NCBI RefSeq assembly: GCF_014203275.1
Contig: NZ_JACHIP010000002.1
Span: 868,001-932,000 of the forward strand
DNA: 64,000 nucleotides
Direction: 5' to 3'
From: Granulicella aggregans
Lineage (GTDB): Bacteria; Acidobacteriota; Terriglobia; Terriglobales; Acidobacteriaceae
Made by a program: the position numbers and the translations under genes. Of this stretch, positions 43,384-52,440 are shown in pieces; position 1 is the first letter of the stretch, and the number at the start of each line of letters is the position of its first letter. The notes below the pieces were generated by a model. It was given only the letters and a program-made list of their open reading frames with translations. It was not told the DNA's origin and made no database searches.

Positions 43384-44991
43384 TCAGAGCGCTGGTCCGG
43401 CGACCAGTACCACCAAGCCTCGCGCAGGCACAGAGACTGTGACCTTGCCGTTCTTCAGCTTCAGACTCTCCGGAGGACTGGCTGCGCCCGCCTTGCGGAG
43501 TTCTGCAAGCTGCTCCCGGGTTGGCGTCTGTGGTCTTCCCATTGCGTCGAAAGCAGGAATCGCATTGCCGTGAGTCCCGTCCACGCGCCACAACTCCACC
43601 TTCGATCCGGAGGGCAGCCCCTTCATCTCGACCTCAAAGGTCTTGTTCTCCCCAACTACCGAGGGCTCTGGCGTGTACTTGTCACCCTCGCCGATAGGAG
43701 GCAGGTAGTTCCACAGCGCCAAGGCTAGACCACCCTCCTTCGTCTTCGTCGCAAGGATAGAGTCGTTTGCAACAGCGATTCGTTGATCTCCGAGCTTGTG
43801 CAGCATCGCGAAGGCATGAAACGCCGGCTTCTGGATGCGGTCCTCGGCAATCAGACCGAAGCCCCCGTAAAACGGCGTGCGGGTCACGCCCTGCTCTTCA
43901 AATACGTCCGCGAAGTCCCAGTAGCTCATCGCCTGGACCTGACCATCGACTTGCGAGATCGTCGTTGCCAGCCACGGCCCGATGAAGTAGCTGTCGGTCA
44001 CGTTCGGCTCATTCGCATAGCTGGCGTTGTACTCAGAGAAGTAGAGCGGCATCTGGGGATACGGCGAAGCCAGGATCTCCTTATGAACCTTGGCCACCGC
44101 GAGCGGAACCATCTTGTCACGCGGGATCTTCGCATCGGTATGCAAGACGTTCACATTGTCGTCATTGCCGTAGACATGGGTCGATGCGAAGTCCACGGGG
44201 ATGTTGTTGTCGTGGCAATGCTGAAGGAACTCACTCACCCACGCGGCCTGCGCTGTCGAAGGTCCGCCTACGCGAATCCTTGCGTTGACCGCCTTCAGCG
44301 CCTTCGCGGTGTGGTCATAGAGCTCCCAATAGGTTGCCTGCTTCGGCTTGCCGTCCCAGAAGTCCAGGTTCGGCTCATTCCATACCTCGAAGCTCCAGGT
44401 AGAGACTTCTTCGATTCCGTAGCGGGCGATCAGGTGCCGCGCGAAGGCGGACATCATGTCGTCCCACTTCGCGTAGTCCGCAGGAGGCGAGACGTTGGGG
44501 TGGTACCAGAAGATGTGGAAATCGTTCGGATCGGCGGCAAGGCCCTTCGGCATAAAGCTCAGTTCGACAAATGGCCGGACATGGTGCTCGAGGAGGCCAT
44601 CGTAGATCTGATCGACATAGGAGAAGTTGTAGATGCCGTCCGTCGCGACTGCCTGGGTCGCCTGCCCGGGATTGGTGTACTTCCGCGCTGGATCGTAGAG
44701 GCCGACTTCGTCGTTGAAGATGCCGTGGAACCGTATGGATTGAAATCCCGTGGCTTCGTGGACGGCGTCGATATCCTGTCGATACTCATCACGCAAAGAG
44801 AGAATGGCACGTCCCGATCCGAAGGTCTGCTCCCAGAAGTGGGGAAACGGTGTGGCAGGCGCCTTGGCGTCCACGCTCACCTCGACAGCCGGATTCTGGG
44901 CAACCATCAGGCTAGCGATTGAAAGCGCGCTCGCGACCGCCATCGATCTTGCAAATGTAGTGACGCAACGACGTAGCAAATGAGACTTCAT
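43384..44991 (-). CDS. glycoside hydrolase family 39 (beta-xylosidase-like)
   Basis: The 535-residue enzyme has a signal peptide-like N-terminus (AVASALSIASLMVAQ). A TIM-barrel part carries the clan-A motif: WSFEVWNEPNLDFW holds the acid/base Glu206, and MPLYFSEYNAS holds the nucleophile Glu320. A C-terminal beta-sandwich includes FEVEMKGLPSGSKVELWRVDG. GH39 members are mainly beta-xylosidases or alpha-L-iduronidases; the bacterial layout here fits xylosidase. Export suggests a periplasmic or surface enzyme that trims xylo-oligosaccharides. The ATG has GGAGAGAAG upstream. It is followed by the TonB receptor gene, a typical glycan-uptake pairing. Confidence 0.9.
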   Translation of the reverse strand: MKSHLLRRCVTTFARSMAVASALSIASLMVAQNPAVEVSVDAKAPATPFPHFWEQTFGSGRAILSLRDEYRQDIDAVHEATGFQSIRFHGIFNDEVGLYDPARKYTNPGQATQAVATDGIYNFSYVDQIYDGLLEHHVRPFVELSFMPKGLAADPNDFHIFWYHPNVSPPADYAKWDDMMSAFARHLIARYGIEEVSTWSFEVWNEPNLDFWDGKPKQATYWELYDHTAKALKAVNARIRVGGPSTAQAAWVSEFLQHCHDNNIPVDFASTHVYGNDDNVNVLHTDAKIPRDKMVPLAVAKVHKEILASPYPQMPLYFSEYNASYANEPNVTDSYFIGPWLATTISQVDGQVQAMSYWDFADVFEEQGVTRTPFYGGFGLIAEDRIQKPAFHAFAMLHKLGDQRIAVANDSILATKTKEGGLALALWNYLPPIGEGDKYTPEPSVVGENKTFEVEMKGLPSGSKVELWRVDGTHGNAIPAFDAMGRPQTPTREQLAELRKAGAASPPESLKLKNGKVTVSVPARGLVVLVAGPAL

Positions 44992-45662
44992 CTTCTCTCC
45001 TGAGACCTGCCCCGAACTTTACACCACTCTCTAGGATGCCGTGGAGAGGCACACGGTCGAGGCCGCTTTCGTAGTGAGAATCATGCTCTCTTCCCCGGAG
45101 GGGGTACAAGACAAAAGGTTTCGGGTCATAGCCGGCCTCTACCCCGGGAGCAGGCATGACCAACTTGTATCGCGAAAAGCCTCGCATGGGTCATTGCGAC
45201 CACCAAATCCGGGTGTCACGATTCCGCATGCGATTCAATCTTGTAACTCAGCCCTCAATTCAGACGCCTGGAATTCCCGGAGCACTTTCGCTCTCCCTCA
45301 CCCTTCGTCCAGCCTGTGGCATCCTCGGCGACTATACGTTCCCGACCGACAGCAGCAGCCTTCGCCAGCTATTGAAGAACGGAACCGATCTTCCCGATGC
45401 TGTCGTGTGGCGCTTTCTAAGCGATGCTTGCGCCAAGGCCAAGGCTCGGCTGCTCGGTGTTGAACTTAGCGACGAAACTCTTCAAGGCATCGGCTATTTC
45501 ATCGACTAACGAAACGCGTCGAGTCGTCCTTTATTCGAATACGCTGTACCGCCGCTATCTACGACAAGGAATTGCACTAGCGAGAGTTCCTCTGATCGGA
45601 AGCGGACTGATTTTGATGAGCGCTCGCAACTCCTGCGAACGCCGAGCGAACCTTGGTCTCGG
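44992..45662. other. 671-bp region with one possible small gene
   Basis: The stretch between the GH39 start and the mnmE stop holds no recognisable family. The best candidate is the plus-strand frame at 45156-45509, listed separately. The rest shows nothing that I can assign. Confidence 0.35.
45156..45509 (+). CDS. small hypothetical protein
   Basis: A 117-residue frame begins at an ATG with GGGAG five bases upstream, a usable ribosome-binding site. The last 60 residues have the look of a folded protein: SSSLRQLLKNGTDLPDAVVW, FLSDACAKAKARLLGVELSD, ETLQGIGYFID. I recognise no domain, and codon use is less biased to G/C than that of neighbouring genes. It is transcribed opposite to both neighbours. 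It could be a genuine lineage-specific gene or a chance frame. Confidence 0.35.
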   Translation: MTNLYREKPRMGHCDHQIRVSRFRMRFNLVTQPSIQTPGIPGALSLSLTLRPACGILGDYTFPTDSSSLRQLLKNGTDLPDAVVWRFLSDACAKAKARLLGVELSDETLQGIGYFID

Positions 45663-47051
45663 CTATTTACCGATGCAGAAACTCCCGAAGATTACGCCAA
45701 GAATGTCCTCTGTGTGCGTGGCTCCGGTGAGTCTATCGAGCGCTCCGAGAGCTTCATGTAAGTCCAGTAGAAGCATCTCGTGAGGCATACTACCGTCAAA
45801 TCCCTCCTGAGCCGACCGAACCGCCTTTAAGGCCTCCGCAATCGCATCCTGCTGCCGCGCGCTGGTCACCGTGATGCTGTCCGTCGTTCCTGAAGATGCT
45901 CTCAGCCCCTCCAGAATTGCCCCCCTCAGATCTTCAACCCCGGTGTCGTTCAGAGCCGAGGTGGCGATGAACTTTGCTTCGAGGCTCATCGGAGTTCTTT
46001 GATCTCCTACCAGGTCGATCTTGTTTAGCGCGACGATCAGTCTTCGGCCCGCGGCACCGGCCATCACCGCCTGATCGTCGCTGTGGAGCATGCCGCCATC
46101 CATTCCATCAGCCGCTACGACCAGGAGAAGGACATCTGCGTCGGCCATTGCCTCCCGCGAGCGCGCAACCCCGATTGCCTCCGCCTCATCGAGCATGCCG
46201 CCTTCCGCCAGCTCTTTGCGAAGGCCCGCAGTGTCGACCAACTCGACTGGGATTCCGCCGATATCCACGCGCTCCGAAACCGTATCTCTCGTAGTTCCAG
46301 CCTGCGCGGTCACGATGGCGCGCTGGTGACCGACCAGACGATTGAAAAGAGATGACTTGCCGGCGTTCGGTCTGCCGACAACCGCAAGCCGGAAGCCATC
46401 CCGAAGCACTTTGCCATACGCAAAGCTTTTCTCGAGCGCGGCCAGAGGAGTCGCGATTGCCTTTAGCTGTCGTGCGATCTCCAGGTCGTCCATCAGATCG
46501 AGATCGTCCTCGGCGAAGTCGATTCCTGCTTCGAGCGCCGCAATCAATTGGATCAAGTCCCGCTTCACCGGTGAGATCTGCCGCGAGAGTGCGCCACCCA
46601 TCTGCTGGGCGGCTGTTCTTGCCTGTTGCAGAGTGGTTGCGTCGATCAGCCCCTGCACGGCCTCGGCCTGCGTCAGGTCAAGGCGTCCGGATAGGAAGGC
46701 GCGCTCGGTAAACTCGCCCGGCTCAGCCAGGCGCGCGCCGAGCGCAATGCACTGCTTCAGGAGCGTCCGCAACAGTACAGGGGAGCCATGAGCGGCGATC
46801 TCTATAACATCCTCGGAGGTATAGGAGTTGGGCGCAGCAAACCACGTTACGACGGCCTCATCAAGTATGCTTTCCGCACCCACTTCAAAGATCTCGGCAA
46901 CCCGCGCTCGTCCGGGAGCAAGAGGCCGCCTCAGACGCACCATTCCCTCGACAATCGTCTTCGCTTCTGGCCCGGAGAGTCGAACGATCCCGATACCGCC
47001 GCGTCCCGGCGGTGTGGAGGTTGCGGCTATCGTGTCGTTTACGTGCGTCAT
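45663..47051 (-). CDS. mnmE: tRNA uridine-5-carboxymethylaminomethyl modification GTPase MnmE
   Basis: The 462-residue protein starts with DTIAATSTPPGRGGIGIVRLSG, the folate-binding TrmE-N domain. It has a central GTPase with G1 GRPNAGKS, a G2 Thr in GTTRDTVSE, G3 DTAGLR and G4 NKID. The C-terminus is the hallmark CIGK. MnmE works with MnmG to install the (carboxymethyl)aminomethyl group on U34 of several tRNAs in the cytoplasm, and mnmG is encoded about 3 kb away in the same orientation. It lies 22 bp after dnaB on the same strand, so it is probably co-transcribed. Confidence 0.98.
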   Translation of the reverse strand: MTHVNDTIAATSTPPGRGGIGIVRLSGPEAKTIVEGMVRLRRPLAPGRARVAEIFEVGAESILDEAVVTWFAAPNSYTSEDVIEIAAHGSPVLLRTLLKQCIALGARLAEPGEFTERAFLSGRLDLTQAEAVQGLIDATTLQQARTAAQQMGGALSRQISPVKRDLIQLIAALEAGIDFAEDDLDLMDDLEIARQLKAIATPLAALEKSFAYGKVLRDGFRLAVVGRPNAGKSSLFNRLVGHQRAIVTAQAGTTRDTVSERVDIGGIPVELVDTAGLRKELAEGGMLDEAEAIGVARSREAMADADVLLLVVAADGMDGGMLHSDDQAVMAGAAGRRLIVALNKIDLVGDQRTPMSLEAKFIATSALNDTGVEDLRGAILEGLRASSGTTDSITVTSARQQDAIAEALKAVRSAQEGFDGSMPHEMLLLDLHEALGALDRLTGATHTEDILGVIFGSFCIGK

Positions 47052-47073
47052 CGATCCAGACTAGCGCGAGTGA

Positions 47074-48459
47074 CTAGTACTCTCCGCCGCCTCCGCCGCC
47101 TTCGGCGAGGTTTTCAAATCGCGTGTAGTCCGCCAGGTACGCCATCTGCACGCTGCCGGTCGGCCCGTTACGCTGCTTGGCGATGATGATCTCGGCCTTG
47201 CCCTTGAGGTCTTCATTCTCGCGGTCGTAGTACTCCTCGCGGTGGATGAAGGCGACCACGTCGGCATCCTGCTCGATCGATCCCGACTCTCGGAGGTCGC
47301 TCAATAGCGGCTTCTTGTCGCCGGTGCGTTGTTCCGATCCACGCGAGAGCTGCGACAGCGCGACCACCGGAACCTTCATCTCTTTTGCCAGCGCCTTCAA
47401 TCCACGCGAGACCGCCGAGACTTCCTGCGTCCGGTTCTCGAACTTCTTCTGATTAGCTCCAACGGAACCGGTCATCAGCTGGAGGTAGTCAATCACGATC
47501 AGATCGAGCCGCCCCTCCTGCTGCTTGAGCCTTCTGGCCTTAGCCCGCATCTCGGCAAGGCTGATCCCTGGCGTGTCATCGATGAACATCTTCGACTCCA
47601 TCAACCGCTCCAGCGCCGCCAGCAGCTTGCCCTTGTCTTCCTTGGGCAAAAAGCCCGTCTGGATCTTGCGCGAGTTCACCAGCGCTTCGCTCGCGAGCAT
47701 GCGTCGCAGCAGGCTCTCCTTCGACATTTCGAGTGAGAAGACAGCCACCACCTTGCCGTCGTGTACGGATGCGTTCTGAGCGATGTTGATCGCCCAGGCC
47801 GTCTTGCCCATCGAGGGACGGGCGGCGATGATGATGAGTTCGGAGTCCTGCAACCCGCTGGTCATGCGGTCGAACTCCAGATAGTGCGTCTTCAGGCCGG
47901 TGATCTCTCGGCCCTGCTCGTAGAGCTTGTCGATCGACCCAAAGCTCGAAGCTACGATCTCCGCAATCCCAGAAAAGCCGCGCTGAATCGCGCTGTCAGC
48001 GACTTCGGCAAGCTTCGCCTCGACGTCTCCGAGAACATTGATCGCCTCTTCGCCCTGGTCCGACGCGCGTGTCGCTCCGTCGTGGAAGATGGTCATCAAC
48101 TGCCGCAGTAGGCTCTTGTCCTTGACGATGCGGACGTAGCTCTCGATGTTGAAGTTACGCGGAATTCCCTCACTCAGGAAGGCGAGGTAAGCCGGACCGC
48201 CAATCGAGTCGAGTTCCTTGCGCCGCGATAGCACCTCGCGGACGGTGATGTAGTCCACGCCGTGGCCGGTCTGCGTCAGCTCCAGAATTGCGTTGAAGAC
48301 GCGGCGATGCGAGTCGAGTGAGAAGTCATCGGCGCGCAACCTCTCGGTCGCGTCCGAGATCGCTACCGAATCGAGCATCATCGCGCCCAGGATCGCCGTC
48401 TCCGCCTGCAGCGATGCGGGGAGATCGTCGTTTGCCGAGATTTGCGCGAAGGAAGCCAT
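47074..48459 (-). CDS. dnaB: replicative DNA helicase DnaB
   Basis: This 461-residue protein has the DnaB N-terminal domain beginning DLPASLQAETAILGAMMLD. The RecA-like C-terminal ATPase has Walker A in IAARPSMGKTAWAIN, Walker B in LDLIVIDYLQLM, and the later KEMKVPVVALSQLSRGSE and LRESGSIEQDADVV motifs. DnaB forms the hexameric ring helicase that unwinds DNA at replication forks. The C-terminus has an unusual EGGGGGGEY tail. The ATG at 48459 is clear. It is followed by mnmE, forming a two-gene unit. Confidence 0.98.
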   Translation of the reverse strand: MASFAQISANDDLPASLQAETAILGAMMLDSVAISDATERLRADDFSLDSHRRVFNAILELTQTGHGVDYITVREVLSRRKELDSIGGPAYLAFLSEGIPRNFNIESYVRIVKDKSLLRQLMTIFHDGATRASDQGEEAINVLGDVEAKLAEVADSAIQRGFSGIAEIVASSFGSIDKLYEQGREITGLKTHYLEFDRMTSGLQDSELIIIAARPSMGKTAWAINIAQNASVHDGKVVAVFSLEMSKESLLRRMLASEALVNSRKIQTGFLPKEDKGKLLAALERLMESKMFIDDTPGISLAEMRAKARRLKQQEGRLDLIVIDYLQLMTGSVGANQKKFENRTQEVSAVSRGLKALAKEMKVPVVALSQLSRGSEQRTGDKKPLLSDLRESGSIEQDADVVAFIHREEYYDRENEDLKGKAEIIIAKQRNGPTGSVQMAYLADYTRFENLAEGGGGGGEY

Positions 48460-48649
48460 AGGGACTCTCTGAGTTTATCTGTCACGACGCGATCGCCTGC
48501 TGTGGAGATAGAGGCCATCTGCGGAAAACCCGCACAACCCGCTCCTATTCATAGGACTCCTACCTTTCGCGATGAGTGGGTTCGCGCCACCGGGCCTCCA
48601 GATGCCATAATCGACAAATCCCAGCCGAGCTTTTCCCACAGGAGACACC

Positions 48650-48949
48650 ATGGCCTCGCAAAAGATCCTCGACATCCCGCCGGCTGCACAGCGCGATAAG
48701 GCCTCCTTCGAGGTAATGCGCGTCTGGATCGCCGAGCATGGCCAGCATGTCTCCATCCAGAGCGGAGCATGGGACGACCCCTTCGCCTGGGGCATCGTCC
48801 TCGCAGACCTCGCCCGGCATATTGCGCTGTCGCACCAGATGCAGAACAGCAAGGTGGATCCCGAGGCGTTCATGGAGAGGCTGCTCGAAGGCTTTCAGGC
48901 GGAGATCGATAACCCGACGGATGAACCCGAGGGCGAAATCACACAGTAG
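48650..48949 (+). CDS. DUF5076 domain-containing protein
   Basis: The 99-residue protein reads KILDIPPAAQRDKASFEVMR and continues VWIAEHGQHVSIQSGAWDDP-FAWGIVLADLARHIA. This is the DUF5076 family, short cytoplasmic proteins found in many Proteobacteria and Acidobacteria. No enzymatic motif is known. The ATG is preceded by AGGAGACACC, a strong ribosome-binding site. It is divergent from dnaB, with 190 bp between them. The 'WDD' run and the short length fit the family well; its role is unknown. Confidence 0.88.
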   Translation: MASQKILDIPPAAQRDKASFEVMRVWIAEHGQHVSIQSGAWDDPFAWGIVLADLARHIALSHQMQNSKVDPEAFMERLLEGFQAEIDNPTDEPEGEITQ

Positions 48950-49040
48950 GCGGAGCCGCTCCGGATTGATGCGGCTTCACCGACTAGGACTGCGTCTCTA
49001 AGCCAGCCAGCGCACCGCATTTGCTGGCCCTGGAGACATC

Positions 49041-49583
49041 ATGCTTCGCCCGCCTAAGATATTGTCTGCTAGCTTCATTCTCGTCGTTGCCCTCTCCTCA
49101 CAGGCACAGATCCGTATCGGAACACCGAAGAAGAGCTCCGCAGACGTAGGAGTCAACTCCGTCCACGCACCCGTTCCCACACCTCTAGTCGCGGGGAAGA
49201 AGGCATTCATCTCCTATGAGTTGGGCGATGTCACAGCCTTTCCGGACGCCTACAGCGGCGGTCCAGAGCGCGCCTATGGCGAGTTCTACTCGGCGATGAA
49301 GACCTGGGGCCGGTACGACCTCGTATCCGACCCGAACGATGCGGATGTCGTCTTCGCCGTTCGCTTCGTAGATCCGGTGGGCGTCGTACCTCAAATTCGC
49401 GTTGGCATCATGGACGCCAAGACCCACATCAATCTGTGGGGTTTCGTCGAACAGGTCGACTTCAAGTTCCGAAAGAAAAACCGCGACCTTGCCTTTACCG
49501 ATTCGGTAAAGCTCCTGGTCGCGGATATTCAGACTCTTCTGGGACAGGCGACGATTCCGCCGCCTACACCTGCCCAGCAGTAG
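49041..49583 (+). CDS. small secreted protein of unknown function
   Basis: The 180-residue product has a clear signal peptide (ILSASFILVVALSSQAQ, cleavage after AQA-like). The mature part reads AFISYELGDVTAFPDAYSGG and PERAYGEFYSAMKTWGRYDL, then alternating strands and helices (DADVVFAVRF, INLWGFVEQVDF). The layout suggests a compact alpha/beta periplasmic domain; I do not recognise a named family. The ATG has GGAGACATC upstream. It lies 91 bp after the DUF5076 gene in the same direction and converges on msrA with 8 bp between the stops. The protein is probably periplasmic; function unknown. Confidence 0.75.
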   Translation: MLRPPKILSASFILVVALSSQAQIRIGTPKKSSADVGVNSVHAPVPTPLVAGKKAFISYELGDVTAFPDAYSGGPERAYGEFYSAMKTWGRYDLVSDPNDADVVFAVRFVDPVGVVPQIRVGIMDAKTHINLWGFVEQVDFKFRKKNRDLAFTDSVKLLVADIQTLLGQATIPPPTPAQQ

Positions 49584-49591
49584 GCATTTAT

Positions 49592-50293
49592 TTAGTGCCC
49601 GTTGTATTCCTTGAAAAGGTCCGGAAACTGCACCTTCAACGCCGCCATCTTCGGCACGTCGCAGACCTGGATGTACGGATTGTTCGGGTTATGGTCGGCG
49701 TAGTCCTGGTGGTAGGCCTCGCCATCGTAGAACCCCTTCAGCGGGACCACCTGGGTGACAATCTTCGCCGGGTAGATCTTCTCCGAGTCGAGCTGCGCGA
49801 TATACGCCTCCGCGACCTTCTTCTGGTCTTCGCTGGTGTAGAAGATAGCCGAGCGATACGAAGTGCCCACATCCGGCCCCTGCCGATTCAGCTGCGTCGG
49901 GTCATGCACCACGCTGAAGAAGATGCGCAGCAGCGTGCCATAGCTGATCTTCGACGAGTCGTAGACGATCTTCAGCGATTCGGCGTGGCCTGTGGTCTCA
50001 GTCGTCACCTGACCGTAGGTCGCCGTATGGGCATCGCCGCCGGAGTAGCCCGCCGTCGTGTGTTCCACGCCCTTCACACGGTTGTAGACCGACTGCACTC
50101 CCCAGAAACATCCTCCGGCGAAGACCGCCGTCTCCTGCTTCGCCGCAGTATGCGCCTCATCGACCAATGGAGCCGGAATCGGCGCCTTGCGTGTTGCTTG
50201 TCCAATTGCCATCTGCCTTACTCCTATGAAAACCGCGCCCAATATCAGCGCTCCAATTGCCAGCTTGATCCCCGTTGAAACCATATCGCTCAT
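49592..50293 (-). CDS. msrA: peptide-methionine (S)-S-oxide reductase MsrA, membrane-anchored
   Basis: The 233-residue protein carries the MsrA motif GGCFWG (VFAGGCFWGVQSVYNRVKG) with the catalytic Cys and the following YSGGDAHTATYGQVTTETTG, FFSVVHDPTQLNRQG and YRSAIFY segments. A likely resolving Cys is in IQVCDVPKM near the C-terminus. Before the catalytic domain is an N-terminal helix (IKLAIGALILGAVFIGVRQM) and a Pro-rich linker, so the enzyme is probably anchored in the inner membrane with its active site in the periplasm. It repairs oxidised methionine. It lies 64 bp after mnmG on the same strand; the ATG has GAGG upstream. Confidence 0.95.
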   Translation of the reverse strand: MSDMVSTGIKLAIGALILGAVFIGVRQMAIGQATRKAPIPAPLVDEAHTAAKQETAVFAGGCFWGVQSVYNRVKGVEHTTAGYSGGDAHTATYGQVTTETTGHAESLKIVYDSSKISYGTLLRIFFSVVHDPTQLNRQGPDVGTSYRSAIFYTSEDQKKVAEAYIAQLDSEKIYPAKIVTQVVPLKGFYDGEAYHQDYADHNPNNPYIQVCDVPKMAALKVQFPDLFKEYNGH

Positions 50294-50305
50294 CGCAACC
50301 TCACC

Positions 50306-50325
50306 GACTCTGACTCTGACTCTGA
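50306..50325. repeat. hexanucleotide tandem repeat (GACTCT)3
   Basis: Three exact copies of GACTCT at 50306-50323, plus GA, lie between mnmG and msrA, just before the msrA ribosome-binding site on the minus strand. Copy-number change there could shift spacing of upstream signals. Confidence 0.6.
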
Positions 50326-50357
50326 TAAGACGCGCGAGGTTACATCGCAGATTCGGA

Positions 50358-52370
50358 TCAGGCAGTCTGACGCTGGATTGCCTGCCGACCTTTGCCCTGG
50401 ATCTCGATAAAGATGTTTACCAGCGTCACCGCCGCCGGGGTAACTCCTGCGATCCGGCTCGCCTGTCCGAGCGTCATTGGCCTCACCCGCTCGAGCGTCT
50501 GCTGCATTTCGCGAGAGAGCCCGCTCACGACCTTGTAGTCGAACCACTCGGGAATGCGGCGGTCTTCCGCCTTCTTCATCTTCTCGATCGAGCGTCGCTG
50601 TTTGTCGAGATACCCGGCGTACTTGATCTCCGTCTCGACGGACTTCATCTCGTTCCGCACCCAGGCGCGCAAGCGGCCAGCTCCCTGCATCGCCGAAGTC
50701 CACTCGGCAAAGATCGGGCCCTCGATTTCGAGGCGCGGGAGCAGGAGGGGGGCCATATCGGAGATTTCGAGCTCGGGCCGCTTCAGCAACTGGGCAAATG
50801 TCTGCCCGGAGATAGTGGAGGTATTGCCGTCGAGTCTTTCCACCAGGGGAGCGGGAAGCTCTGCAATCTGCACCTGCGCCGATTCCAGCAGCCGCTGAAA
50901 CGCCGACGCGCGAGTCTGTTTCGACTCAAACTCCGCCCAGTCCGCGTCACCAATCAGACCGAGGCGACGACCATGCGGCGTCAACCTGCGATCGGCGTTG
51001 TCGATACGGAGGTGCAGCCGAAACTCCGCCCGCGAAGTAAACATGCGATAGGGCTCGTCAGTCCCCTTCGAGATGAGATCGTCGATCAGAATCCCGGTAT
51101 ACGCCTCGGTTCGGTCGAGCGTGAATGCAGGCTCACCCTTCACCGCCAGCGCCGCGTTGATTCCCGCCATCAACCCCTGGCAGGCGGCCTCTTCGTAGCC
51201 GCTGGTCCCGTTGATCTGACCGGCGAGGTAGAGGCCTTCGAACTTCTTAACCTTCAGCGTCCGATCGAGCTCCGTCGGATCAATCGCATCGTACTCGATG
51301 GCATAGCCGGGCCGCAGCATCTCAGCGTCTTCAAGGCCCCGGATGGACCGCACCATCGCCGCCTGAACGTCCATCGGCAGGCTGGTGCTCATTCCATTGA
51401 TGTAGACCTCATGCGTGTTGAGACCCTCAGGCTCGAGAAAGAACTGATGACTCGACTTCTCCGGAAAGCGCACAACCTTGTCCTCGATAGAAGGGCAATA
51501 GCGCGGCCCGATGGCCTCAATCTGGCCGGAGTACATCGGGGACCGGTGGACATTTTCGCGGATAAGCCGCAGAGTTTCTTCTGTCGTGCGAGCGATGTGG
51601 CATTTGATCTGCCGCAGCGGGGGTACGCCGGTCTTTGTAAAACTGCTGCGAAAGCTGAACGGCGTGGGGTCATCGTCACCCGGCTGCTCCTGAAATGTCT
51701 CCCAGCGAATCGTACGTCCATCGAGGCGTGGCGGCGTTCCGGTCTTCAACCGGCACTCGCGGAGGCCGAGGCGCTTGAGGGCTTCGCCGAGGAGGACGCT
51801 GGCGGGCTCGCCACTGCGGCCGGCGGTGTATTGCTGCTCGCCGCAGTGGATGAGGCCGTTGAGAAACGTGCCAGTCGTGACTATGGTTGCTTTCGCGAAG
51901 ATGGTGCGCCCGTCACGAAGCTTCAACCCTGCGATCCGCTGACTCGCGGACTTGTCGATCGGGTCGCCTGCCGCACCCTCGATGATGAAATCAACGACTT
52001 CAGCCTGCTTGATGAACAAGTTCGGCTGGCCCTCGAGCACCTCACGCATCTTCACGCGATAAAGCTGCTTGTCGCACTGCGCGCGTGGGGACCATACCGC
52101 CGGACCTCGAGAGGTATTCAAGAGGCGAAATTGAATGCCGGTCGCATCGGCGACCTCGCCCATCACCCCACCGAGAGCGTCGACCTCACGCACGATATGC
52201 CCCTTGGCAACTCCACCGATGGCCGGGTTGCAGGACATCTGGGCGATGAGGTCGAGATTCAGCGTAAAGATGGCGGTCCGCAGGCCCATGCGCGCGGAAG
52301 CCATCGCAGCCTCGCAGCCAGCATGGCCCGCGCCGACGATTACAACATCGAATTGTTCCGTAAAAGCCAT
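50358..52370 (-). CDS. mnmG: tRNA uridine-5-carboxymethylaminomethyl modification enzyme MnmG (GidA)
   Basis: The 670-residue flavoprotein starts with [20 protein letters not shown], the FAD dinucleotide-binding loop. It then has [20 protein letters not shown] and [20 protein letters not shown], both GidA signatures, and the C-terminal [20 protein letters not shown] segment. The length is at the upper end for the family. MnmG partners with MnmE in U34 modification of tRNA. The gene is on the minus strand and precedes msrA. The start ATG at 52370 agrees with the family start ([13 protein letters not shown]). Confidence 0.97.
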   Translation of the reverse strand: MAFTEQFDVVIVGAGHAGCEAAMASARMGLRTAIFTLNLDLIAQMSCNPAIGGVAKGHIVREVDALGGVMGEVADATGIQFRLLNTSRGPAVWSPRAQCDKQLYRVKMREVLEGQPNLFIKQAEVVDFIIEGAAGDPIDKSASQRIAGLKLRDGRTIFAKATIVTTGTFLNGLIHCGEQQYTAGRSGEPASVLLGEALKRLGLRECRLKTGTPPRLDGRTIRWETFQEQPGDDDPTPFSFRSSFTKTGVPPLRQIKCHIARTTEETLRLIRENVHRSPMYSGQIEAIGPRYCPSIEDKVVRFPEKSSHQFFLEPEGLNTHEVYINGMSTSLPMDVQAAMVRSIRGLEDAEMLRPGYAIEYDAIDPTELDRTLKVKKFEGLYLAGQINGTSGYEEAACQGLMAGINAALAVKGEPAFTLDRTEAYTGILIDDLISKGTDEPYRMFTSRAEFRLHLRIDNADRRLTPHGRRLGLIGDADWAEFESKQTRASAFQRLLESAQVQIAELPAPLVERLDGNTSTISGQTFAQLLKRPELEISDMAPLLLPRLEIEGPIFAEWTSAMQGAGRLRAWVRNEMKSVETEIKYAGYLDKQRRSIEKMKKAEDRRIPEWFDYKVVSGLSREMQQTLERVRPMTLGQASRIAGVTPAAVTLVNIFIEIQGKGRQAIQRQTA

Positions 52371-52440
52371 ACCCAGCTCTATTCTATGAGACGCGCAGAA
52401 ATCTCCATGCCCCAGTGAACCTGAATGGCATAATCACCCC

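Noticed and set aside
50187..52418. 743-codon open frame on the plus strand across mnmG and the msrA start
   Set aside because: Fully antisense to mnmG, an unmistakable gene; composition typical of an antisense frame.
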